NCBI GenBank assembly: GCA_963816955.1
Contig: CAWFME010000005.1
Coordinates: 248,001 to 312,000, forward strand
Direction of reading: 5' to 3'
Length of the DNA: 64,000 nucleotides
Source: DATFQI01 sp963816955
GTDB taxonomy: Bacteria > Actinomycetota > Thermoleophilia > Solirubrobacterales > Solirubrobacteraceae
Shown here in pieces: positions 58,172 through 64,000 of the stretch (position 1 is the first letter of the stretch; each line of letters starts with the position of its first letter). The translations under genes were made by a program, and so were the position numbers. Under the pieces are notes generated by a model. The model was not told the origin of the DNA, made no database searches, and saw only the letters and a list, made by a program, of their open reading frames with translations.

Positions 58172-59187
58172 GTCGCGACGAGGACGTACTCCGTCGCCAC
58201 GCGGCGGGCCGCCGCGTCATGGGTGCCGAAGGCGTAACGGTGCGGGATCTCGATGCGCTCCACGATCCGCTTGTGCCCGCGCAGGAGCGACTCGAGATCC
58301 TCGACGGGCAGCGCTGCGTTGGAGCCGTATGACACCACGAGCGCCGCGGAGGCGAAGTGCCCGAAGAGGCGGTCCAGGGCCTCGACCACCGTGCGCGTGT
58401 AGGCGAATGGCGTGTGCCGCTTGGCGAGCTTGCGGGTCTTCGTCTCCCACATGATCTGTTGGCCGCGCCAGTACGTCGCCAGCCCCTCCAGGAAGTGGTA
58501 GCGCTTGATGTAACACGTGTCGTCGCGGGGCGGCGCGTACGGGGGGTCGAGGTAGGCGACGGCGAAGCCCTCGGGGTCGAGGTCGAAGACCTCGCCGTGG
58601 ACGCTCCTGCCCGCGGCCTCCGGGTGGTCGAAGACCGCCGCGTTGAAGTTCACGGCGGCCTCGCGGAAGAGCGCCTCGAGGCTCATGCGCATCTGCCGCC
58701 GGCCGTCGTCGTACCGGGGGCTGGTGATCGTGAACACGCCGCGCGGCTGCTTCCAGGCCGCTGCGAGGCAGAGCGAGCCGATCGCGATCGCGCGCTTGCC
58801 GCCGTCCAGCCCGTCGATGTGCGACCACGCCGCGTCGAGGAACCGGTGGTCCTCGTCCGGGAAGTACAGGCCCGCAAAGGTGGTGGCGATGAAGGCCCGG
58901 CCGTCGAGGTTCCCGGAGCAGATGGCGTCCACGTCGCCGGGCGTGAGCAGGTCGCCGGCGTTCTGCACGACCGCCTCGACGAGCGTGGCGGCGAAGGCCA
59001 GGTGGTCGTTGGCGACCACGGACCGTCCGGACGCCTTCAGCGTGTAGGAGACGATCCCGCTGCCCGAGAAGGCATCCGCCGCGGGGCCGTCCGGCAGCGA
59101 CCGGAACACCTCCGCCAGCCGCGGCGCGAGCCGATACTTCGAGCCCATGAAGCGCAGGCGCGGGTAGAGCGCGAGCCGGTCCTCCAA
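58168..59187 (-). CDS. Orphan DNA adenine methyltransferase (Dam/D12-like)
   Basis: 339 residues if TTG 59187 is used; ATG 59148 gives 326. SAM motif I is ADAFSGSGIVSYTLK after MGSKYRL, and the catalytic motif IV is AYLDPPYAPP, as in N6-adenine methylases of the D12 class. The open frame continues upstream into the tRNA-Ile gene, so ATG 59247 cannot be the real start. No restriction endonuclease is adjacent. Position beside a tRNA gene suggests acquisition by integration. Confidence 0.82.
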   Translation of the reverse strand: MEDRLALYPRLRFMGSKYRLAPRLAEVFRSLPDGPAADAFSGSGIVSYTLKASGRSVVANDHLAFAATLVEAVVQNAGDLLTPGDVDAICSGNLDGRAFIATTFAGLYFPDEDHRFLDAAWSHIDGLDGGKRAIAIGSLCLAAAWKQPRGVFTITSPRYDDGRRQMRMSLEALFREAAVNFNAAVFDHPEAAGRSVHGEVFDLDPEGFAVAYLDPPYAPPRDDTCYIKRYHFLEGLATYWRGQQIMWETKTRKLAKRHTPFAYTRTVVEALDRLFGHFASAALVVSYGSNAALPVEDLESLLRGHKRIVERIEIPHRYAFGTHDAAARRVATEYVLVAT

Positions 59188-59223
59188 TGGCAGCTGCGAG
59201 TCTGCGCGGCGGGCGTCGATCGA

Positions 59224-59297
<74 letters not shown>

Positions 59298-59332
59298 CTG
59301 CGGCGCGATGATAGCGACCGCCGGGACGCCTG

Positions 59333-60232
59333 TCAGGCGTGCTCGACGGCCCCCAGGCGCTCGGCCAGGGCCATCGCCTCGTCGAGCGACTCGAAGGCCA
59401 GCGTGACCTTGTAGCCCTCGCCCTTCGGGGCGACGCGGACGTCCGCGCCGAGGGCGCGGCCGAGGGCGTCGCCGAGCCGGCCGGCGGCCTCGACCTGGTC
59501 GGGGTGCAGCTCCGGGCCGCCGCGGGTGCGGCGCACGGCCGGCTCCGAGCGGCCCTCGGCGGCGCGGGCCTGGGCCTCCGTCTGGCGGACGGTCCAGCCC
59601 TCGGCGGCGGCGGCGCGGGCGAGCCGGCGGCGGTCCGCGTGATCGGACGCCATCAGCAGCGCGCGGCCGTGGCCCTCGGTGAGCGTGCCCTCCGCGAGCA
59701 TGTCGAGGACGTCGTCGGGCAGGTCCAGGATCCGCAGCAGGTTCGAGACGGCGACGCGCGAGCGGCCGACGCGGCGGCCGACGTCCTCGCGCGTGAGCCC
59801 GAGCTCCTCGACCAGCAGCGAGCAGGCGCGCGCCTCCTCGACCGGGTTGAGGTCCTCGCGGGCCATGTTCTCGATCAGTGCGAGCTCCAGCGACTCAGCG
59901 TCGTCGTGCGGGCGCACGAGCGCGGGCACCGCGCCGAAGCCGGCGATCGCGGCGGCGCGCCAGCGCCGTTCGCCGGCGATCAGCTCGTAGGTGCCGCCGG
60001 CGACGGGGCGCAGCAGCACGGGCTGGAGCACGCCGCGCTCCTTCAGCGAGTCGGCCAGCGCCAGCAGCGCCGGCTCGTCGAACTCGCGCCGGGGCTGGCG
60101 CGGGTTGGGCGCGATCAGCTCGAGCGGGATCTCGCGCAGCTCCGAATGCGGCTCGTCGCCCTCGGCCGGCGGGACGGTCGAGGACAGGATCGCGGACAGG
60201 CCGCGGCCCATGCCGCGCGGGCGCTCAGCCAC
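59333..60232 (-). CDS. parB: Chromosome partitioning protein ParB
   Basis: 299 residues. N-terminal CTPase/ParB domain with IAPNPRQPRREFDE, the GERRWRAA box and IENMAREDLNPVEEA; central helix-turn-helix (TREDVGRRVGRSRVAVSNLLR) binding parS; C-terminal dimerisation domain. It loads on parS and slides as a clamp to organise the origin. Overlaps parA by eight bases. Confidence 0.96.
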   Translation of the reverse strand: MAERPRGMGRGLSAILSSTVPPAEGDEPHSELREIPLELIAPNPRQPRREFDEPALLALADSLKERGVLQPVLLRPVAGGTYELIAGERRWRAAAIAGFGAVPALVRPHDDAESLELALIENMAREDLNPVEEARACSLLVEELGLTREDVGRRVGRSRVAVSNLLRILDLPDDVLDMLAEGTLTEGHGRALLMASDHADRRRLARAAAAEGWTVRQTEAQARAAEGRSEPAVRRTRGGPELHPDQVEAAGRLGDALGRALGADVRVAPKGEGYKVTLAFESLDEAMALAERLGAVEHA

Positions 60233-60980
60233 GGGAGGCCACCTCCTTCGCGAGCTCGAAGTACGCCTCGGAGCCCGCGCAGTGCGGGTCGTGATGGATG
60301 ACGGGCCGCCCGAAGCTCGGCGCCTCGCCGAGCCGGACGTTGCGCGGGATCACCGTGTCGAAGACCAGCGACGGGAAGTGCTCGCGCACCTCGCGCTCGA
60401 CGTCCTGCGCGAGCTTCGTGCGCGCGTCGTGCATGGTCAGCAGCATGCCAGCCACGGTCAGGCGCGGGTTCAGCTCGCGCTGGACGAGCGACAGCGTGTC
60501 GAGCAGGCCGGCCAGGCCCTCGAGCGCGAAGTACTCGGTCTGGACCGGCACGATCACGCGGTCGGCGGCCACGAGCGCGTTGATCGTCAGCGGGCCGAGC
60601 GACGGCGGGCAGTCGAGCAGCACGAACGCGTAGTCGTCGCGGATCGGGGCGAGCGCGTCGCGCAGCCGGTTCTCGGAGCCGGGCAACCGCGGCAGCTCCA
60701 TGTTCGCGCCCGCGAGGTCCGGCGTGGAGGCCAGGATCGACAGGTGCTCGATCGGCGTCGGGCGCACGGCGTCCGCGGCCGCGGTGTCGCCGCCCAGCAC
60801 GTCGTAGAGCCCCGCCGAGCCGTCGCGCTCCACGCCGAGGCCGACGGTGGCGTTGCCCTGGGGGTCGACGTCGACCACGAGGGTCTCGTAGCCCGCCGCG
60901 GCGATGCAGGCGGCCACGTTGACGGCGGTGGTGGTCTTCCCGACCCCGCCCTTCTGGTTCGCGATGGCGTAGACGGACAT
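60225..60980 (-). CDS. parA: Chromosome partitioning ATPase ParA (Soj)
   Basis: 251 residues from ATG 60980. Deviant Walker A KGGVGKTT, LVVDVDPQGNAT, LLDCPPSLG and the C-terminal NVRLGEAPSFG. ParA dimers on the nucleoid move ParB-parS complexes. The frame is open upstream, but a -10 (TAGCGT) lies 10 nt before this ATG, making it the likely start. Confidence 0.96.
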   Translation of the reverse strand: MSVYAIANQKGGVGKTTTAVNVAACIAAAGYETLVVDVDPQGNATVGLGVERDGSAGLYDVLGGDTAAADAVRPTPIEHLSILASTPDLAGANMELPRLPGSENRLRDALAPIRDDYAFVLLDCPPSLGPLTINALVAADRVIVPVQTEYFALEGLAGLLDTLSLVQRELNPRLTVAGMLLTMHDARTKLAQDVEREVREHFPSLVFDTVIPRNVRLGEAPSFGRPVIHHDPHCAGSEAYFELAKEVASRG

Positions 60981-60990
60981 CTGGCCATCG

Positions 60991-60996
60991 ACGCTA
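60991..60996 (-). promoter_or_regulatory. -10 element before parAB
   Basis: TAGCGT on the minus strand ends 10 nt before ATG 60980, a near-leaderless arrangement. Confidence 0.45.
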
Positions 60997-61148
60997 GCGG
61001 CGCCCGCGGCGGATTCGGGCCCGAACGGCCGCACGTACCGGGAAACGGGAACGTCAACTGCGGCTGGGTGGTGGTGGTGAGGGCGGTGCCCGCGTGCCGT
61101 CAACGTCGATCGGTGGAGCGCCCCGCACCACGCCCCCGGGCAAAGGAC

Positions 61149-61862
61149 TCAAGCCGACAACGGCCGCTTCACAGCCATCCCCGCCCGACGAGGAAACCGC
61201 TCCGGAGTGGGCGCGATCTTGCGGAACACGTGCAGCGTGTGCTCCCGCGCGCCCGCGTACGGGACCACACGGATGGGCTCGGCCGCCTCGAGCCCGAGGA
61301 GCTCCGCCGCCGCCAACCCGTCGGCCAGCTCGTCGGCCGCCACGGCCCCCTTCCACGCCACGAGCGCCCCGTGCTCCGCCAGCAGCGGCGCCGCGTACTC
61401 GCACAGCACAGGCAGGGAAGCGACCGCCCGGGCGGTCACGAGGTCGTGGACCCCCATCCCGTCGCCCCACTCCTCCACACGCGCGTTGACGACCTCCACG
61501 TTGCCGAGCCCCGCCTCCACGACCGCCCGCTCCAGGTACCGGCAGTGCCGCACCGCGCTCTCCACCAGAGCCACCCGCGCCGCCGGCAGCGCGGCCGCGA
61601 GGGCCAGGCCCGGCCAGCCGGCGCCCGACCCGATGTCGGCGATCCGCCGTGCGCCGCGCACCTCTTCGAGCACCAGCGCCGACAGCGAGTCCGCCACGTG
61701 GCGGTCCACGGCGATCGCCGGTTCGCGGACGCTGGTCGAGGCGGTCGGGTCCACCGCCTGCAGCGTCAACAGGGACATCAGCGCCGCGACGGCCGGCTCC
61801 GGCAGCCCGTGCTCGGCCGCCAGCGCGCCGAGGCGCGCGGAGGTTTCACGTGAAATCGTCAG
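61149..61862 (-). CDS. rsmG: 16S rRNA (guanine-527-N7)-methyltransferase RsmG
   Basis: 237 residues. VDRHVADSLSALVL, ADIGSGAGWPGLALA (SAM site), VTARAVASLPVLCEYA and LVAWKG are typical. No ATG, GTG or TTG occurs in frame at the 5' end; CTG 61862, whose CTGA overlaps the jag stop, is the best start, with ATT 61856 as alternative. A parS site overlaps codons 3-8. Loss of RsmG gives low-level streptomycin resistance in many bacteria. Confidence 0.88.
   Translation of the reverse strand: MTISRETSARLGALAAEHGLPEPAVAALMSLLTLQAVDPTASTSVREPAIAVDRHVADSLSALVLEEVRGARRIADIGSGAGWPGLALAAALPAARVALVESAVRHCRYLERAVVEAGLGNVEVVNARVEEWGDGMGVHDLVTARAVASLPVLCEYAAPLLAEHGALVAWKGAVAADELADGLAAAELLGLEAAEPIRVVPYAGAREHTLHVFRKIAPTPERFPRRAGMAVKRPLSA
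61842..61857. promoter_or_regulatory. parS: parS centromere site
   Basis: Contains the perfect 12-bp palindrome TTTCACGTGAAA at 61844-61855, the core of the bacterial parS consensus (TGTTTCACGTGAAACA); the outermost bases differ. It lies inside the first codons of rsmG, about 900 bases upstream of parA and close to the expected oriC. No second site was seen in the window. Confidence 0.88.
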
Positions 61863-62335
61863 GAGCGCAAGGGCGCGACAACGAGATGGCGGTCGGGCTC
61901 GGTGCCCTCCGAGTAGGTCTCGACGTCGTCGCGGTCCTTGAGGTACTCGTGCACGACCTTGCGCTCCGTCGCGCTCATGGCGTCGAGCGCGACCGGGCGG
62001 TCGCCGCGCAGGGCGTCGGCCGCGGCCTGCTCGGCCTGCCGGTGCAGCGCCTGCTCGCGCCGGGCGCGGTAGCCCGCGGCGTCGACGACGACCCGCTGCA
62101 CGCCGCCGCGGCCCGCGTCGCGGTTGGCCACCTTGAAGGCCAGGTGCTGGACGGCGTCGATGGTCTGGCCGTGGCGCCCGATGAACAGGCCCATGTCGTC
62201 GCCCTCGAGCACACCGCGGATGCCCTCGTCGGTCTCCTCGACGTGCACCTCCGCGTCGAGGCCGAGCGCCTCGCCCACGGTCTCGAGCACCTCGCGCACC
62301 CGCTCGACGGGGCTCTCCGGTCGCTGATCGCTCAT
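61859..62335 (-). CDS. jag: RNA-binding protein KhpB (Jag/SpoIIIJ-associated)
   Basis: 158 residues. KH domain with GLFIGRHGQTIDAVQHLA, then an R3H domain (RPVALDAMSATERKVVHEYL). The N-terminal Jag domain of Bacillus is absent, as in other actinobacteria. It overlaps yidC (ATGA) and rsmG by four bases each. Confidence 0.93.
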   Translation of the reverse strand: MSDQRPESPVERVREVLETVGEALGLDAEVHVEETDEGIRGVLEGDDMGLFIGRHGQTIDAVQHLAFKVANRDAGRGGVQRVVVDAAGYRARREQALHRQAEQAAADALRGDRPVALDAMSATERKVVHEYLKDRDDVETYSEGTEPDRHLVVAPLRS

Positions 62336-63258
62336 CGTCTCCTCCCCGAGCGTTTCTTCTTGCGTCGCGGCGGCGCCGGCGGCGGGCCGCTCGGCCGCCC
62401 CTTGGGCTCGTTGCCGGCCACGGCCGGCTTCGCGGTCGCCCGCGGCTTCGGGCCCTTCGACCCCTTCCCGTCGCCGTCGTCGTCGTCATCCTCGCCCCGC
62501 AGGCGCTTGAGCATGTCCCCGAGGCCCTCCGACTCGCTCCCCGGCGGCCGCAGCGGCCCGAGCCGCTTGCGCACGATCGCCTGCTGCACGATCGTCCACA
62601 GGTTCGTCGTGATCCAGTAGACGAGCAGGCCGGCCGGGAACTGCCAGACGAACAGCACGAAGAAGAACGGCAGCGCGAGGAAGATCATCCGCTGCGTCTT
62701 GTCCGTCGTGGTCGACATCAGCAGCGTCGAGGCGAGCTGCGAGCCGACGTAGAGCACGATCAGGGTCACGAGCACCCAGCCGTACGTCCGGTTGGTCAGG
62801 TCCGGGACGAAGAGGAACTGCGCGTCGCCGCCCTCACCGCACGGCACGGGGTTCGCCGTGCCCGGCGGGTTGATCTCCGGGCAGATGTCCTCGCGCAGGT
62901 CGCCCTGGAGCATGTAGAACAGCGACAGGAAGACCGGGAGCTGCGCCACCATCGGCAGGCACGAGGCGAACGGGTTCACCTTGTTCTCCCGGTAGAAGCG
63001 CATCATCTCCTGGTTGAGGCGCTCCTTGTCGTTCTTGTACTTCGTCTGCAGCTTCTTGATCTCGGGCTGCAGCCGCGCCATCGACTGCATCGACTTGAAC
63101 TGCTTGAGCGTCAACGGCAGCAGGAGCATGCGGATCAGGACCGTCAAGGCCACGATCGCCATGCCCCAGCCGAGGCCGAGATCGTGGAAGAACACGAGGA
63201 TCGCGCCGAAGAAGTCGATCAGCGGCTGGAGTGGGTTACCGACGGCGAACATCTGCAT
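62332..63258 (-). CDS. yidC: Membrane protein insertase YidC
   Basis: 308 residues (306 from ATG 63252). Short Gram-positive form without the large periplasmic domain: GWGMAIVALTVLIRMLLLPL with the conserved Arg in the groove, LQTKYKNDKERLNQEMMRFY in the coiled cytoplasmic loop, FASCLPMVAQLPVFLSLFYM, and two further helices. The C-terminal 60 residues are basic and disordered (RGEDDDDDGDGKGSKGPKPR-like), probably ribosome-binding. Confidence 0.95.
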   Translation of the reverse strand: MQMFAVGNPLQPLIDFFGAILVFFHDLGLGWGMAIVALTVLIRMLLLPLTLKQFKSMQSMARLQPEIKKLQTKYKNDKERLNQEMMRFYRENKVNPFASCLPMVAQLPVFLSLFYMLQGDLREDICPEINPPGTANPVPCGEGGDAQFLFVPDLTNRTYGWVLVTLIVLYVGSQLASTLLMSTTTDKTQRMIFLALPFFFVLFVWQFPAGLLVYWITTNLWTIVQQAIVRKRLGPLRPPGSESEGLGDMLKRLRGEDDDDDGDGKGSKGPKPRATAKPAVAGNEPKGRPSGPPPAPPRRKKKRSGRRR

Positions 63259-63264
63259 GAAGGC

Positions 63265-63528
63265 TCAGGAGTGTGACGCAGGGGTGCGGGGCTCTCGGAA
63301 CAGCGTCTGCGCCGAGACCGGGTCGTAGCCGCCGTGGCTGAACGGGTTGCACCGCAGCAGCCGCCAGGCGGCCAGCACGGCGCCGCGCAGTATGCCGTAG
63401 CGCTCGACCGCCTGCATCGCGTACGCGGAGCAGGTCGGGTGGTACTTGCAGCGCCGCGGCAGCGCCGGCGAGATCGCGCGCTGGTAGAAGCGGATCGGCG
63501 CGAGGAGGATCCGGGTCGCCAGGCTCAC
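63265..63528 (-). CDS. yidD: Membrane protein insertion efficiency factor YidD
   Basis: 87 residues. FYQRAISPALPRRCKYHPTC, SAYAMQAVERYG and LLRCNPFSHGGYDPV are the family signature. Amphipathic and membrane-associated, it helps YidC-dependent insertion. Overlaps rnpA by four bases. Confidence 0.94.
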   Translation of the reverse strand: MSLATRILLAPIRFYQRAISPALPRRCKYHPTCSAYAMQAVERYGILRGAVLAAWRLLRCNPFSHGGYDPVSAQTLFREPRTPASHS

Positions 63529-63908
63529 GACTGCTTCGCGCCGCCCATGCCGTCGACGAGCTCGGCCAGCGACCGGCGCACGCCGCCGCTCCCCTCGCGC
63601 TCGGCCAGGCCCTTCGCGTCCGGGCGCGCGACGACCACGTAGTCCGAGTCGGCGGGGAGCCGCTCGGCCTCCTCCCAGAACGCCTCGCGCAGCACCCGCT
63701 TCACGCGCGTGCGGTCGACCGCCCCGCCGACGCGGCGCGACACGGAGAGGCCGAGGCGCGGACCCTCATCAGCCCCTTCCGCGCGGGGGAATGCATAAAG
63801 CACGAGGTACCGGTTGGCCTTCGAGCGGCCCTGCCGGTAGACGCGCTCGAACTCGGCGCTGCGTGACAGCCGGCGTCGGCGGCGCCCGCCGCCCGCGGCG
63901 CCGGTCAC
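63525..63908 (-). CDS. rnpA: Ribonuclease P protein component
   Basis: 127 residues from GTG 63908. SRSAEFERVYRQGRSKANRY at the N-terminus and the RNR-type motif RTRVKRVLREAFW are present. With RNase P RNA it matures tRNA 5' ends. The GTG shares a base with the rpmH stop (TAGTG). Confidence 0.94.
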   Translation of the reverse strand: MTGAAGGGRRRRRLSRSAEFERVYRQGRSKANRYLVLYAFPRAEGADEGPRLGLSVSRRVGGAVDRTRVKRVLREAFWEEAERLPADSDYVVVARPDAKGLAEREGSGGVRRSLAELVDGMGGAKQS

Positions 63909-64000
63909 TAGACCGTCAGCCGCTTGCGGCCCTTGTCGCGACGGCGCTTCAGGACGATGCGGCCGGCGCGCGTCTGCATACGGGCGCGGAATCCGTGGGT
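63908..64000 (-). CDS. rpmH: Ribosomal protein bL34 (partial, cut by right edge)
   Basis: The last 30 residues are in the window: THGFRARMQTRAGRIVLKRR followed by RDKGRKRLTV, the standard end of bL34. Its start lies beyond base 64000, where dnaA/oriC is expected next. Confidence 0.95.
   Translation of the reverse strand, partial: THGFRARMQTRAGRIVLKRRRDKGRKRLTV

Noticed and set aside
60981..61148. Possible extra parS site or origin boxes between parA and rsmG
   Set aside because: No TTTCACGTGAAA-like palindrome and no cluster of DnaA boxes (TTATCCACA-like) is visible there.

Overview
The window looks like chromosomal DNA from a very GC-rich actinobacterium of the class Thermoleophilia (Solirubrobacterales-like). 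Pointers are the extreme GC content, many GTG/TTG starts, pervasive ATGA/GTGA/TAGTG stop-start overlaps, leaderless TANNNT promoters, a Bacillus-type menaquinol:cytochrome c reductase and F420-type enzymes. The assignment rests on gene content and style only. The right edge is close to oriC: rpmH (cut by the edge), rnpA, yidD, yidC, jag, rsmG, parA and parB follow in order on the minus strand, with a parS site inside rsmG. dnaA/oriC should lie just beyond base 64000.

Layout. 0-2 kb: a csp-infA pair, thiL and a small FlgM-like gene. 2-4.5 kb: a class E-type sortase behind a membrane protein with a degenerate M28 peptidase domain. 4.5-9.3 kb: an overlapping envelope-stress operon (response regulator, histidine kinase, HtrA lipoprotein protease, GT20 synthase) like mprAB-pepD of mycobacteria. 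9.4-15.5 kb: rpsF, ssb, rpsR (with a structured leader), rplI, dnaB, a DnaC-like loader coupled to dnaB, and purA. 15.5-19 kb: RDD protein and a partial UDP-diacetamido-uronate sugar set. 19-24.3 kb: a class IV aminotransferase, a SMARCAL1-like HARP/SNF2 helicase, an F420-type oxidoreductase and an AlkZ-like glycosylase. 24.5-27.7 kb: deoC with a full and a truncated aldehyde dehydrogenase. 27.8-36 kb is the most accessory part: a protein with the SAGNAAV motif of contractile-injection-system cargo, a ferredoxin/reductase pair, GNAT, secreted beta-propeller, M43 protease, ceramidase-like hydrolase and tRNA-Lys.

36-42.8 kb: tatC, tatA, menaquinone genes and the Rieske/cytochrome b/cytochrome c complex, whose Rieske subunit carries a Tat signal. 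42.8-46.6 kb: a heme operon, hemB, a fused siroheme-decarboxylase-type gene, hemL and a small helical protein. 46.8-54.7 kb: ABC exporter, AI-2E permease with a zinc ribbon, ymdB, a multi-spanning membrane protein, a phosphodiesterase and DUF4126. 54.7-59.3 kb: aminotransferase, D-Ala-D-Ala ligase, BFN nuclease, GNAT, orphan adenine methyltransferase and tRNA-Ile.

The most novel signal is a family of five intergenic foldback elements (24342-24491, 39701-39789, 44450-44595, 46661-46802, 48166-48239). Each fills the junction between the stop of one minus-strand gene and the start of the next. All five share a basal stem with CGTG opposite CGCG, compensatory changes between copies, and G-T wobble pairs always on the plus strand, opposite to the flanking genes. 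No intergenic gap exceeds 300 bases.
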